Positions 51,675 to 62,208 of a stretch of DNA of 64,000 bases are shown in pieces. Location: assembly GCA_018056705.1 (NCBI GenBank), contig JAGPFE010000009.1:16934-80933 (forward strand), read 5' to 3'. Below the pieces are notes generated by a model, which saw only the letters and a program-made list of their open reading frames with translations, was not told the origin of the DNA and ran no database searches. The stretch is from Candidatus Hydrogenedentota bacterium (GTDB taxonomy: Bacteria; Hydrogenedentota; Hydrogenedentia; Hydrogenedentales; CAITNO01). Every line of letters begins with the position of its first letter. The first letter of the stretch is position 1. Position numbers and translations under genes: made by a program.

Positions 51675-52741
51675 GAGGGATCCTCCTCGCGCGGCGACTG
51701 TCTTTCCGCCGCCCGGATCCGGGCGCTGGCGCTTCGGGGATTGTCGGCGATTTCCCCGGGGGTGGGCCGCAACGGGGCGCGGGTGAGTTCGCGCAGGACA
51801 GGCGGCCACACGCGGCGGGTGCGACCGTCGGGATCCCGCTCCAGGCGGGGCCGGGAGTACGTTCTGAACACCCGCTTGATGATCCGGTCTTCGCCGGAGT
51901 GAAAGGCGATGACAACGATCCGTCCGCCGGGATTCAGTCGGTTTACGGCCGTTTCCAGGCAGGCTTCGAGGGCGCCCAGTTCGTCGTTCACGGCGATACG
52001 GATGGCCTGAAAGACCTGCCGGATTTCGTCGGGGGAGCCAGAAACCACGAAAGGCAGGGCTTCACGCACGGCCTGGGCGAGGTCCGCCGTGGTTTCGAGG
52101 GCGCCAAGGTTACGGCGTTCCAGGATCCGCCGCGCGACGCGCCGGGCGGGCCCGACGTCGCCATAGGCGCGCAGGACCTGTTCCAGGGTTTCGACGGACA
52201 CGGAGGCCAGCCACTGGCGGGCGGAAAGGCCGCTTTCGGGGTCCATGCGCATGTCGAGGGGGCCGCTGGCCTGCAGCGAAAACCCGCGTTCCGACGTGTC
52301 CAGTTGCATCGAAGACACGCCGGCGTCGATCAGTAGTCCGTCTATTCCCGTCCAGCCAACCATATCCAGCCACCGCCCGAGATCGCGGTAGTTTCCCCGG
52401 AGCACCCGCGTTTCGGGATACTTTTTTAATACGTCTGACGCGCGCGCGACGGCGTTGGGATCCCGGTCCAGGGCCAGCAGGTGCCCTTTCCCCTCGAGTC
52501 GTTCGGCGATCCGCGCGGCGTGTCCCCCCGCGCCAACCGTGGCGTCCACGTAATACCCGCCCGGCTGGATCGCCAGCAGTTCGATCACTTCCCGGGCCAT
52601 TACCGGCACGTGGCCGGATGGTCGCGGTTCGTGATTTCCTGAAACCGCCAGGAAAGCCTCGTCCGGCCGCGGATCAGGCCGCGGCGGCGTTGCTGATGCC
52701 GCGGACCGCCTGTTCTTCCGTGTCATAGCAATGGAACACAT
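51671..52741 (-). CDS. rsmH: 16S rRNA (cytosine-1402-N4)-methyltransferase
   Basis: The 356-residue frame contains the RsmH signature GHVPVMAREVIELLAIQPGGYYVDATVGAGGHAARIAERL with the AdoMet loop, then LLIDAGVSSMQLDTSERGFS and RIVVIAFHSGEDRIIKRVFR. It methylates C1402 of 16S rRNA. The N-terminal 45 residues are basic and not conserved. The start is uncertain: ATG 52741 or 52726 lies inside the STAS gene (overlap up to 68 bases), and no start with a ribosome site is seen after the STAS stop at 52674. Confidence 0.93.
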   Translation of the reverse strand: MCSIAMTRKNRRSAASATPPRPDPRPDEAFLAVSGNHEPRPSGHVPVMAREVIELLAIQPGGYYVDATVGAGGHAARIAERLEGKGHLLALDRDPNAVARASDVLKKYPETRVLRGNYRDLGRWLDMVGWTGIDGLLIDAGVSSMQLDTSERGFSLQASGPLDMRMDPESGLSARQWLASVSVETLEQVLRAYGDVGPARRVARRILERRNLGALETTADLAQAVREALPFVVSGSPDEIRQVFQAIRIAVNDELGALEACLETAVNRLNPGGRIVVIAFHSGEDRIIKRVFRTYSRPRLERDPDGRTRRVWPPVLRELTRAPLRPTPGEIADNPRSASARIRAAERQSPREEDPS

Positions 52742-53027
52742 GGTTCAGGCTCAGCATCCGCAGAAGCCGCCGGATGTAGAGGTTGGGGGAAGCGAGGTAC
52801 ATGTCGCCGCCCGCCTCCTGGAAGCGGCTCAGGCGGTCCACCAGCGGACCGCAACACTTGTTGTTGATGAACGCGACGCCCGCGAGGTTGAGAATAACCC
52901 GGTAACGCCGTTGTTCCAGGCAGTTGACCAGGGCCAGCAGCAGGGTGTTGAGGGTGGATTCCTCAATGTCCCCGCGAAGCCGCAGCACCGTAACCTCTCC
53001 CAGATCCAGCCGTTCGATCGCTAACAC
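52674..53027 (-). CDS. STAS-domain protein lacking the usual phosphorylation serine
   Basis: The 117-residue protein begins at GTG 53027, overlapping the mraZ stop by seven bases. It has the STAS pattern of anti-sigma factor antagonists: GEVTVLRLRGDIEESTLNTLLLALVNCLE and RVILNLAGVAFINNKCCGPLVDRLSRFQEAGGDMYLASPN. In SpoIIAA-like proteins the loop reads DSSG and the second Ser is phosphorylated; here it reads N55-N56-K57-C58, so phosphorylation control by an RsbW-type kinase is unlikely. It may be a structural binding partner. Its insertion between mraZ and rsmH is not the standard dcw order, and its role in division is unknown. Confidence 0.85.
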   Translation of the reverse strand: MLAIERLDLGEVTVLRLRGDIEESTLNTLLLALVNCLEQRRYRVILNLAGVAFINNKCCGPLVDRLSRFQEAGGDMYLASPNLYIRRLLRMLSLNHVFHCYDTEEQAVRGISNAAAA

Positions 53028-53506
53028 CGCGCGTTCCCTCCGTCTGTTTCCGCGACTGCCGTCCGGACCCCGCCGAAGATTTCGGCGGCCATGGTCTTGT
53101 AGGCCGACAGTTGCTGTTCCTGGAACCGTGACCAGCCCTCAGGGCTCCATATTTCCAGATGATCGTGGACGCCGATCACGACGGCGTTCCGATCGATTCC
53201 GGCGAACTGACGCAGAGACGGGGGCAGCATGAGCCTGCCCTGTCCGTCCAGGGAAACCCGGGAAGCGCCGCCCAGAAATACCCGCCAGAAATCGATCTGC
53301 CCGGGCAGGAGGGTGTTGCCGGGCATTTTTTCCTGGAGGCGTTCCCACATGGGCAGGTGCAGGCAGAAGATGGCGCGGTCGAACCCCCGGGTCAGGAACC
53401 AGGTTTCGTGCCCGTTCACCTTCATGATCTGCCTGAGGGAGACAGGCACCAGCACGCGGCCCTTATCATCGACCGCCGCTTCTGCCTCCCCGTAGTAAGG
53501 CGCCAA
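53021..53506 (-). CDS. mraZ: Transcriptional regulator MraZ
   Basis: I choose the TTG at 53506, which has AGGGAG eight bases upstream, giving 161 residues (APYYGEAEAAVDDKGRVLVP at the start). The protein contains the two SpoVT/AbrB-like halves of MraZ with the DNA-contacting motifs DDKGRVLVP and DGQGRLMLP. The family forms ring-shaped octamers or dodecamers that bind direct repeats upstream of mraZ and regulate the dcw operon. It is the first gene of the cluster and the GTGGT repeats at 53525-53560 are a candidate binding site. Confidence 0.92.
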   Translation of the reverse strand: MAPYYGEAEAAVDDKGRVLVPVSLRQIMKVNGHETWFLTRGFDRAIFCLHLPMWERLQEKMPGNTLLPGQIDFWRVFLGGASRVSLDGQGRLMLPPSLRQFAGIDRNAVVIGVHDHLEIWSPEGWSRFQEQQLSAYKTMAAEIFGGVRTAVAETDGGNARC

Positions 53507-53524
53507 GATGGATCTCCCTTTTAA

Positions 53525-53560
53525 ACCACTTTTTACCACAAGCAAGACATAATTTACCAC
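53525..53560 (-). promoter_or_regulatory. Candidate MraZ operator: three GTGGT repeats
   Basis: On the minus strand GTGGT occurs at 53560-53556, 53539-53535 and 53529-53525, spaced by 21 and 10 bases (about two and one helical turns). They overlap the -10 element and start region. Known MraZ sites are short direct repeats with 10-bp period upstream of mraZ; the exact motif differs between species. Confidence 0.5.
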
Positions 53561-53579
53561 AATCTCCCCCAAAAGTCAA
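53551..53579 (-). promoter_or_regulatory. Promoter of the mraZ-dcw operon
   Basis: On the minus strand TTGACT (53579-53574), 17-base spacer and TAAATT (53556-53551, 4/6). The transcription start would fall near 53544, 38 bases before the TTG start of mraZ. Confidence 0.6.
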
Positions 53580-53599
53580 CAGAAAATCGGGGTAAATAA

Positions 53600-54916
<1,317 letters not shown>

Positions 54917-54959
54917 TGTCCCCGCGCGGCCTCAGCGGCGGCGGTGAAAGGGACGTTTC

Positions 54960-55934
54960 GTGACGGGTTTTCTCTTGCGGATGCTGAGCGAACACCGGCC
55001 GAAGGTGGTGTTCGCGGTGCTGGTGATCCTTTCGGTGATTTCGCTGCTGGTGGGCAGCCAGGGTTCCCTGGTGCAGCGGGGGCTATACCGGGTGGTGTCC
55101 GCGATCTCCTATCCATTCCTGGTGGGCCGCGAGGTCGCGTCCGGGGCGGGAAAATGGGCGTGGGGCCTGGTGGCGGGTTACGCGGAACTGGAATCGGAAC
55201 GCGAGGCGCTGCGGGAACAGTTGACCGTGTCGCGGGCGGCGGCGGCGCGGACGCGGGAACTGGAAGCGGAGAACCGGGCGCTGCGGGACGCGTTGCGGTT
55301 TATCCGGGAGACGCCGGAACTGGTGCTGGAGCCGGCGCGGGTCCTGGAGCGGTACAAGGGCATGCTGCGGATTGATCGGGGGGCGCGTCACGGGATCCGC
55401 CCCGGAATGGGGGTAATCGCTCCGGAGGGCGTGGTGGGCATCGTGTCGGAGACCGCGGATTTCATGTCAACGGTGGCGACGCTGCACCACATGGACTGCC
55501 GGGTGGGGGCGATGGTGCTGCGGAACCGGCTGCGGGCCTATGACGGCGTGATCCATCCCGCGGGGACAGATCTGAGCGGGTTGTGCACGATGGAATACAT
55601 TGACATGAAGGAAGAAGTGCGGGTGGGGGATCTCGTGGTGACCAGCCCCGAGAGCGTGTTTCCCGCGGGGCTACCCATTGGGCGGATCAGCGCGGTGAAC
55701 AGCGTGGAAGGCTCCCTGTACAAGAACGCGGAGGTGACCGTATTCACGGATCCTTACCGCCTGGACATGGTGTTCCTGGTGAGGCGATCCGTGGATGATC
55801 CTTTCTGGCTGGCGGGACCCGCGGCGGATTACCTGGACCTGTATGAATCGGCCCAGTCCGCGACAGGTGAAGCGGTGGCGGAGGGGGTGCCGAATCCCGA
55901 TACCCGTCCATTGCAGGAGCGGCTGGCACCATGA
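54960..55934 (+). CDS. mreC: Rod-shape protein MreC
   Basis: The start is GTG 54960 after AAAGGGA, giving 324 residues. One membrane helix (VVFAVLVILSVISLLVGSQG) is followed by a coiled coil (LESEREALREQL...ELEAENRALRDALRF) and the beta-rich periplasmic domain (IDRGARHGIRPGMGVIAPEGVVGIVSE, VGDLVVTSPESVFPAGLPIG). MreC links MreB to PBP2 and stimulates the elongasome. The C-terminal tail is Pro-rich. Its stop overlaps the mreD start by four bases. Confidence 0.94.
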   Translation: MTGFLLRMLSEHRPKVVFAVLVILSVISLLVGSQGSLVQRGLYRVVSAISYPFLVGREVASGAGKWAWGLVAGYAELESEREALREQLTVSRAAAARTRELEAENRALRDALRFIRETPELVLEPARVLERYKGMLRIDRGARHGIRPGMGVIAPEGVVGIVSETADFMSTVATLHHMDCRVGAMVLRNRLRAYDGVIHPAGTDLSGLCTMEYIDMKEEVRVGDLVVTSPESVFPAGLPIGRISAVNSVEGSLYKNAEVTVFTDPYRLDMVFLVRRSVDDPFWLAGPAADYLDLYESAQSATGEAVAEGVPNPDTRPLQERLAP

Positions 55935-56473
55935 TCCATGGAGCGTTCTGGAAACGGACCCTGTGGTGGCTGGCGAGCACGGTGCTCATGGCGCTGATTC
56001 AGACGAGCTGGCCCGAATCCCTGAAACTCCAGGAGACGGCACCGGACCTGGTGCTGGTGCTGGTGGTGTTTTACGCGATGCGGGACGGGGAAGAAAAGGC
56101 CATGTTTACCGGGCTGGTAGGAGGGCTGTACCAGGACATCGCGGTGGACACGGTGCTGGGGCATCACGTGCTGGCTTACGTGTGCGTGGGGTTCCTGGCG
56201 GGGACGTTATCGCTGCGGCTGGTGACGGAGCATCCGATCGTGAAGGCGGGCCTGGTCTTCCTGGCGGGGCTGACGCAGACCGCGCTGTTCTGCCTGATCC
56301 AGTACCTGCAGGAGCCGGCCCGAGGGTTGCTGGTGCCGTGGCTGGCGATGGGGGTTCCGGCCAGTTCATACTCGGCCCTTGTGTCTCCCCTGTTGTTTAT
56401 CGTGGCAGGCCGCCGGAGGGATGATCATGGGATCATGATCCGTCCGCGGTCGCCGCAGGACGCGGTTCGATGA
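55931..56473 (+). CDS. mreD: Rod-shape membrane protein MreD
   Basis: The 180-residue protein has about five membrane helices and the MreD pattern TAPDLVLVLVVFYAMRDGEEKAMFTGLVGGLYQDI, with GFLAGTLSLRLV later. It is a component of the elongasome and works with MreC. The frame overlaps mreC and mrdA by four bases on each side. Sequence conservation in this family is low, so position and topology carry much of the assignment. Confidence 0.9.
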   Translation: MIHGAFWKRTLWWLASTVLMALIQTSWPESLKLQETAPDLVLVLVVFYAMRDGEEKAMFTGLVGGLYQDIAVDTVLGHHVLAYVCVGFLAGTLSLRLVTEHPIVKAGLVFLAGLTQTALFCLIQYLQEPARGLLVPWLAMGVPASSYSALVSPLLFIVAGRRRDDHGIMIRPRSPQDAVR

Positions 56474-58413
56474 CGCGGGTTCCCCGGGAAGAAGCCTACC
56501 GGTTTCCCGGGCTGGAAAACCGGGTGACGTGGCTCAGCGCGGCGGTGGCACTGGCCATGGCCCTGCTGGCGGTGCAATTGTGGCGGTTGCAGGTGCTGCA
56601 GGGTCCGGAATACGCCCGGATTTCCGAGAACAACCGGATTTCCCAGAAGCGGTTGCCGGCGGACCGCGGGGTGATCGTGGACCGGAACGGGGAAATCCTG
56701 GCGGACAACCGGGCGAGTTCGGACATCGTGTTCATTCCGGGGGAATGCCCTGAGGACCAACGCGTACCGGTCTGCCGGCTGCTGGGCAGCCTGCTGAACG
56801 TGCCGACGGAATCTCTGATCAGCCGCATGGAAGCGTTGCGGGGGCAGCCGTTCACCCAGATCACGGTGAAAAGCGACATTACCAAGGCGGACCGGACGCG
56901 CATGGAAGAACTGGGCACGCAACTGCCCGGCGTGATGGTGGTGGCGCACCCGCAGCGGCGATACCATTTCGGCGAGACGGCGGGGCAGATTCTGGGGTAC
57001 CTGGGGGAGATCAGCCAGGAGGAACTGGACGCGCGCGCGGACCAGGGTTATTACCCGGGGGACCTGATCGGCAAGGATGGCCTGGAGCGGTATTACGAGT
57101 CACGGCTTCGGGGCCGGGACGGTTTCATGCTGGTGACCCGGTACGCGGCGGGTCAACCCCAGTTGCTGACGGATAAACTGGGAAGGCCGTACATAGCCGA
57201 GCGGGACACCCTGGGACACATCCTCAATCTCGAGGCGCCCCCGGAACCGCCGCAACCGGGCGCCACGCTCCACCTTACGCTGGACATCGGGCTGCAGAAG
57301 TATTGCGAAGACCTCCTGGGCGGTCGCAGTGGCGCGATCGTGGTGCTGGACGCGGACACGGGCGAGGTGCTGGCGCTGGCCAGCCGTCCCGGGTACGATC
57401 CGGCCGTGTTCGTTACCCGCGGGCGGAACGAGGAGCGGCTGGCCCTGCTGCGCGGTGAACGTCCGAATCCCATGACCCACCGGGCGTTCCGCGAGATCTA
57501 CCCGCCGGGATCGGTGTTCAAGGTGCTGATGGCGGCGGCGGCCCTGGAAACGGGGGTTATCGCGCCGAAGACCTCGTTTTTCTGCCCGGGGCGGTTTTCC
57601 CTGAAGCAGGGGGGCCGGGACTGGAAGTGCTGGAAACGGTCGGGCCACGGATCCGTGAACGTGGTGGACGCGCTGGCGTACTCGTGCGACGTGTTTTTCT
57701 ACAACGTGGGGCTGCAACTGGACATCGACCAGATCGCGAAGTACGGGCGGCTGGTGGGCTACGGCGCGCCCACGGGGATCGACCTGCCCGGCGAAGCGGC
57801 GGGCGTGCTGCCGGACCGGGAATGGAAGGCGCGGGCGTACGCGGACAAGCCGCCCAGTGAACGCCGCTGGTACCCGGGGGACACGGTGAATCTGAGCATC
57901 GGCCAGGGCGGACTTTCCACCACGCCCCTGCAGAACGCGGTGATGATGGCGTGCGTGGTGAACGGCGGATACCGGGTACGGCCGCGCCTGTGGCGGGACG
58001 CGCCGATGGAGAAGTCGGAGAAGATTTTCAGCGACGCGACGCTGCGGGTCGTGCTGGATGGGATGCGGAAGTGCGTGGAAGATGGACCGCCCCCCCCAAC
58101 GGGCACGGGACACGCCGCGTTCGTTCCCGGCATGACGGTGGTGGGCAAGACCGGCAGCGCGCAGATCATGGGGCTGGAGCATCACGAGCGGTACAAGTCT
58201 GAAGAAGAAATTCCGGAACACATGAAGGATCACGCGTGGTTCGTGGCGGGGGTGGTCGACCGGACGCCCCGGCTGGCCATCTGTATCCTGGTGGAACACG
58301 GGCACCACGGGTCTTCGGCGGCGGCGCCGCTGGCGAAGGGCGTGATCGAATACTTCTACAACCACCACGCCGAGTCGCCGGCAACCGGGGACTCGCCGGA
58401 GGAGAGCGACTGA
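56470..58413 (+). CDS. mrdA: Elongation transpeptidase PBP2 (MrdA)
   Basis: The 647-residue class B PBP has an N-terminal membrane helix (about 20-42), the pedestal (RLPADRGVIVDRNGEILADNRA) and the transpeptidase domain with S348-V-F-K351 (PPGSVFKVLMAAAALE), the S-x-D/N region near YSCDVFFYN, and KTGSAQ. The segment AYSCDVFFYNVG is typical of PBP2. It cross-links side-wall peptidoglycan with RodA. It overlaps mreD by four bases and rodA begins one base after its stop. Confidence 0.95.
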   Translation: MTRVPREEAYRFPGLENRVTWLSAAVALAMALLAVQLWRLQVLQGPEYARISENNRISQKRLPADRGVIVDRNGEILADNRASSDIVFIPGECPEDQRVPVCRLLGSLLNVPTESLISRMEALRGQPFTQITVKSDITKADRTRMEELGTQLPGVMVVAHPQRRYHFGETAGQILGYLGEISQEELDARADQGYYPGDLIGKDGLERYYESRLRGRDGFMLVTRYAAGQPQLLTDKLGRPYIAERDTLGHILNLEAPPEPPQPGATLHLTLDIGLQKYCEDLLGGRSGAIVVLDADTGEVLALASRPGYDPAVFVTRGRNEERLALLRGERPNPMTHRAFREIYPPGSVFKVLMAAAALETGVIAPKTSFFCPGRFSLKQGGRDWKCWKRSGHGSVNVVDALAYSCDVFFYNVGLQLDIDQIAKYGRLVGYGAPTGIDLPGEAAGVLPDREWKARAYADKPPSERRWYPGDTVNLSIGQGGLSTTPLQNAVMMACVVNGGYRVRPRLWRDAPMEKSEKIFSDATLRVVLDGMRKCVEDGPPPPTGTGHAAFVPGMTVVGKTGSAQIMGLEHHERYKSEEEIPEHMKDHAWFVAGVVDRTPRLAICILVEHGHHGSSAAAPLAKGVIEYFYNHHAESPATGDSPEESD

Positions 58414-58414
58414 C

Positions 58415-59662
58415 ATGGCTGGTTCCCGGACCCTGCGGGTACAGTACCAGGACATCACGGTGCGCCTCGTCAACCCGAGGCGGTTGAAACACCTGGACTG
58501 GGCCCTGCTGCTGGCGGTGACGGCCCTGGCCTGCGTGGGGTGGGTGGTGCTGTACAGCGCGTCGAAATCTTCCAGTATCGAGTATTTTCAGCGCCAGGTG
58601 TTCTATTTCGCGGCGGGGCTGGGACTGGCGCTGTTTCTGGCCTGCGTGGACCAGCGATTCCTGCTGAGCCTCGCGCCGGCGGGGTACGTGGTGCTGTTGA
58701 GCCTGCTGGTGGCGGTGCTGCTGTTCGGATCGACGGCCAAGGGGTCGGAGCGCTGGCTGTCGCTGGGGTTTATCCGGATTCAGCCGTCGGAATTCGCGAA
58801 ACTGGGGATGGTGTACTTCCTGGCGTGGTACCTGGACAAGTTGGGCCCGAGGATACGCAAGTGGTACTGGTTTCTGATCACCTTCGCGCTGGTGGGTGTG
58901 CCGATGGCGCTGATTCTGAAGCAGCCCAACCTGGGGACCGCGGCGTGCCTGGGCCCGATCACGGTGGCCATGCTGTTCGTGGCGGGCTGCCGGATCCGTC
59001 ACCTGGTCGCGCTGGGAATGATCGGCCTGGCGGGACTGGGTTTCCTGGTGTGGGAAATGGCTGACTTCGATCCGAACGTGGAGCAGTCTCCCCGGACGTT
59101 CTTCGACCTGAAGCACTACCAGAAAAAGCGGATCTACGCGTTTCTGCATCCCGAGGCCGATCCGCGGGGGAGCGGCTGGCACACCATCCAGAGCGTGGTG
59201 ACGGTGGGCAGCGGTCGCCTGACGGGCAAGGGCTGGACGCGGGGGACCCAGACCCGGTTGAACTACCTGCCGGAGTATCACACGGATTTCATTTTTTCGC
59301 TGCTGGCCGAAGAATTCGGCTTCGTGGGGGCCCTGGTCACCCTGGCGTTGTACCTGGCGTTTCTGCAGCTGGGGCTGAGGGTGGCGCGGGACAGCGTGGA
59401 CACGCCCGGATCGCTGCTGGCGGCGGGGGTGGTGGCCATGCTCGCCTTTCACGTGTTCATGAACATCGGCATCACGCTGGGCCTGCTGCCCGTGACGGGG
59501 CTGCCGCTGCCGTTCCTGAGTTACGGGGGATCGTTCTACATGACCACCATGGCGGGAGTGGGGATCCTGCTGGGAGTGAGCGCGTGGTCGCGTCTTGCCC
59601 GGGCCACGATGGCCGTGGCGCTGACGGGCATTGTTGCGAAGCCCGGCGGAGGTGGCCCATAA
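58415..59662 (+). CDS. rodA: Peptidoglycan polymerase RodA (SEDS family)
   Basis: The 415-residue protein has about ten membrane helices and SEDS signatures: LSLGFIRIQPSEFAKLGMVYFLAWYL, LKQPNLGTAACLGPITVAMLFVAG, GSGRLTGKGWTRGTQTRLNYLPEYHTDFIFSLLAEEFGFVG and LPFLSYGGSFYMTTMAGVGILL. The order after mrdA marks it as RodA. It polymerises lipid II during elongation, together with PBP2. Compared with FtsW it has an additional charged loop between helices (ADFDPNVEQSPRTFFDLKHYQKKR). Confidence 0.95.
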   Translation: MAGSRTLRVQYQDITVRLVNPRRLKHLDWALLLAVTALACVGWVVLYSASKSSSIEYFQRQVFYFAAGLGLALFLACVDQRFLLSLAPAGYVVLLSLLVAVLLFGSTAKGSERWLSLGFIRIQPSEFAKLGMVYFLAWYLDKLGPRIRKWYWFLITFALVGVPMALILKQPNLGTAACLGPITVAMLFVAGCRIRHLVALGMIGLAGLGFLVWEMADFDPNVEQSPRTFFDLKHYQKKRIYAFLHPEADPRGSGWHTIQSVVTVGSGRLTGKGWTRGTQTRLNYLPEYHTDFIFSLLAEEFGFVGALVTLALYLAFLQLGLRVARDSVDTPGSLLAAGVVAMLAFHVFMNIGITLGLLPVTGLPLPFLSYGGSFYMTTMAGVGILLGVSAWSRLARATMAVALTGIVAKPGGGGP

Positions 59663-59707
59663 TGGGCGCGGGCGCGGGAATCGCGGAACAGGATTTTTCG
59701 GGATCGT

Positions 59708-61234
59708 ATGAAAAATAATTCACTGTACGTGAACGTGACGCCGATGGAGATCCGGATCGCGCTGGTCGAGGAGCACCGGTTGGCGGAACTGGTCGTCGAA
59801 CGCGAGGAAAACCGGAGCCTCGTCGGCAACATCTACCGGGGGCGGATCGACGCGATCCTGCCGGGGATCCAGGCGGCCTTCGTGGACATCGGCGAAGGCA
59901 AGAACGGGTTCCTGTACGTGTCGGATATCGCGGGAACCGAGGGCACGGGCGACATCGAACTGGTGGACGGCGTGCCACGCGCGCGGACCAAGGCCGGCCG
60001 GGCGCGGCAGCAGCCCATCGAGAGCATGCTCAAGCGCGACCAGTACATCATGGTGCAGGTGGTGAAGGACAGCCTGGGGACCAAGGGACCGCGCCTGACC
60101 AATTTCATCACGCTGCCGGGACGGTACGTGGTGCTGATGCCCACGGTGAAAACCATCGGCGTGTCTCACAAGATCGAGTCCAGCCGGGAACGGGACCGGA
60201 TCAAGAAGGTGCTGCGGGAGATCCGCCCGGCGGGGCTGGGGCTGATCGGCCGGACCGCCTGCGAGGGAACGAGCGAGGAAGCGTTGCGGGAGGACGTGGC
60301 CTTTCTGTCGCGGGCGTGGGAAGAGGTGAAGCGGAAGTACGAACGGGCCCAGCAGGTGGCCCTGCTGCGGGAGGACCTGGGGCCCATCCTGCGGTACATG
60401 CGCGACCGCCTGAGCGAGGAACACGAGCAGATCATCATCGACGACGAATTTTCTTACGAGAAGGTGCTGTCGTTCCTGGAGCAGTTCGCGCCGAAGTTGC
60501 GGCGCCGGGTGAAGCTGTACCGGGATCGGGAACCGCTGTTCGAGAAGGAAGGGATCGAGGAGGAGATTGCCAAGGCGCTGCGCAGGACGGTGTCGCTGAA
60601 GTCGGGGGGTTACATCTGCATCGACCAGACGGAGGCGCTGGTGGCGATCGACGTGAACACGGGCCGCTTCACCGGGAGGAAGCACCTGGAAGAGACCGTG
60701 CTGCAGACCAACCTCGAGGCGGCCGAGGAAATCGCGCGCCAGGTGCGCCTGCGGGACATGGGGGGCATCATCGTGATCGACTTCATCGACATGGAGATCG
60801 CCCAGAACCGGCGCAAGCTGCTGGAGACCTTCACGGAAGCCCTGAAGCGGGACCACGCGAAGTACACCCTTTCGGAAATATCGGAACTTGGCATGGTCGA
60901 GATGACCCGCAAGCGGGTGAAGCATAACCTGGTGAAAACGCTGTCGCAACCCTGCCCCTACTGCGAGGGCAGCGGGATGGTGCGCAGCGTGACGACGGTG
61001 ACGTTTGACCTGCTGCGGCGGTTGCAGTCGCTGTTCTGCCGGACCCGGGAGCCCCACGTGATCCTGCAGGCGCACCCCGACGTGGCGCGGCGGCTGCAGG
61101 GGGAGAACGCCGAGCACCTGAACCGGTTGTGCGCCGCCTTCGACCGGCAGGTGACGGTGGAGCCGCTGGAAGGCCTGCACATCCAGGAATGGCGGGTGCT
61201 CAAGGCGCGGAGCCGGCAGAGCCTGAACTGCTAG
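59708..61234 (+). CDS. rng: Ribonuclease G/E family endoribonuclease
   Basis: The 508-residue enzyme has the S1 RNA-binding segment near residue 35-65 (VGNIYRGRIDAILPGIQAAFVDIG), the catalytic aspartates D315 (AIDVNTGRFTG) and D358 (GIIVIDFIDM), and the zinc-link cysteines C416 and C419 (CPYCEGSG). The distances between these residues (43 and 58) are the same as in E. coli RNase E (D303, D346, C404). It lacks the long C-terminal degradosome scaffold of RNase E, fitting RNase G. It acts in 5' end-sensing cleavage of rRNA and mRNA. It lies 45 bases after rodA, and cas6 begins 20 bases later. Confidence 0.94.
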   Translation: MKNNSLYVNVTPMEIRIALVEEHRLAELVVEREENRSLVGNIYRGRIDAILPGIQAAFVDIGEGKNGFLYVSDIAGTEGTGDIELVDGVPRARTKAGRARQQPIESMLKRDQYIMVQVVKDSLGTKGPRLTNFITLPGRYVVLMPTVKTIGVSHKIESSRERDRIKKVLREIRPAGLGLIGRTACEGTSEEALREDVAFLSRAWEEVKRKYERAQQVALLREDLGPILRYMRDRLSEEHEQIIIDDEFSYEKVLSFLEQFAPKLRRRVKLYRDREPLFEKEGIEEEIAKALRRTVSLKSGGYICIDQTEALVAIDVNTGRFTGRKHLEETVLQTNLEAAEEIARQVRLRDMGGIIVIDFIDMEIAQNRRKLLETFTEALKRDHAKYTLSEISELGMVEMTRKRVKHNLVKTLSQPCPYCEGSGMVRSVTTVTFDLLRRLQSLFCRTREPHVILQAHPDVARRLQGENAEHLNRLCAAFDRQVTVEPLEGLHIQEWRVLKARSRQSLNC

Positions 61235-61254
61235 GAAGGAAGAACCGGGGGATC

Positions 61255-62208
61255 ATGGAAGAAAGGCCTATCACGCTGAGGTGCGCGCGGGTGGTATTCA
61301 CGCTGCGTTTCCTGGGGACGGGGGTGGTGTCGCGGTACTGGCCGAACACGATCCGGGGGGGCTTCGGCATGGCGCTGCGCGAGATGTCCTGCGCCATGAA
61401 ACGGGAGACCTGCGAGGGATGCGCGCTGCGGCGTGAATGCGCTTACGGCTACCTTTTTGAGACGCCCATCGTGGACTCGGACGCCGTCATGCGGAAGTAC
61501 ACGAACGCGCCCCACCCCTTTGTCATCGAGGGCGCGCCCAGGTCGTATCCCGTGGTGAAAACAGGCCAGCAGGGGGAGATCAGCGTGGTGCTGCTTGGGC
61601 AGGCACACCGGTTCCTGCCGTACGTGTTCCTGGCGTTTCAGCGGTTGGGGCGTCGTGGACTTGGGCGCGACAGCGTGCCCTTCGAAGTGGTGCGCGCGCG
61701 GGACGAGGGGGGACGGACGCTGTACGAGGAAGGGGACCGGACCGCGACGCTGGAGGAACTGGAGCCCCTGTTGTTGTGCCTTGAACCCGGGCCCTCCCGG
61801 TCCGGGTGGTTCGCGCTGGATTTTATTACGCCGTTGCGGCTGCAGGCGGGGGGGCAGATCACGCGGCGGCCGGACATGCCGGGTTTCGTGGCCGCGCTGG
61901 CGCGCCGGGTTTTCCTGTTACGCTATTTTCACGAGCAACACGAGGATAAAGAACTTGCGTCGTGGTATATGCCCGTGGCAGACTTGACGCGCGTGATCCA
62001 CGCAGACCTCAGGTGGGAAGACATGAGCCGGATGAGCACGCGTCAACAGCGGGAGGTGCCCCTGGGGGGGCTTATGGGGACCCTGGAATGCGAGGGGGAC
62101 ATTGGTTATCTCGAGCCGTTACTTCGCGCGGGAGAATACGCGCACGTGGGTAAGAACGCGACCTTTGGGCTGGGTGGGTATCGTCTTCGCGTGGGAGATC
62201 AGCCGTGA
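61255..62208 (+). CDS. cas6: CRISPR RNA-processing endoribonuclease Cas6
   Basis: The start at ATG 61255 (GGGGGAT just upstream) gives 317 residues; the frame extends upstream into rng without a ribosome site. The N-terminal part has a Cys-rich segment CEGCALRRECAYGYLFE, common in one Cas6 subgroup (PF10040 type), and the C-terminal part ends with LGGLMGTLECEGDIGYLEPLLRAGEYAHVGKNATFGLGGYRL, the glycine-rich loop that marks RAMP proteins. Cas6 cuts pre-crRNA in repeats. The catalytic residue cannot be named from sequence alone. Its stop overlaps the cas10 start (GTGA). Confidence 0.88.
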   Translation: MEERPITLRCARVVFTLRFLGTGVVSRYWPNTIRGGFGMALREMSCAMKRETCEGCALRRECAYGYLFETPIVDSDAVMRKYTNAPHPFVIEGAPRSYPVVKTGQQGEISVVLLGQAHRFLPYVFLAFQRLGRRGLGRDSVPFEVVRARDEGGRTLYEEGDRTATLEELEPLLLCLEPGPSRSGWFALDFITPLRLQAGGQITRRPDMPGFVAALARRVFLLRYFHEQHEDKELASWYMPVADLTRVIHADLRWEDMSRMSTRQQREVPLGGLMGTLECEGDIGYLEPLLRAGEYAHVGKNATFGLGGYRLRVGDQP

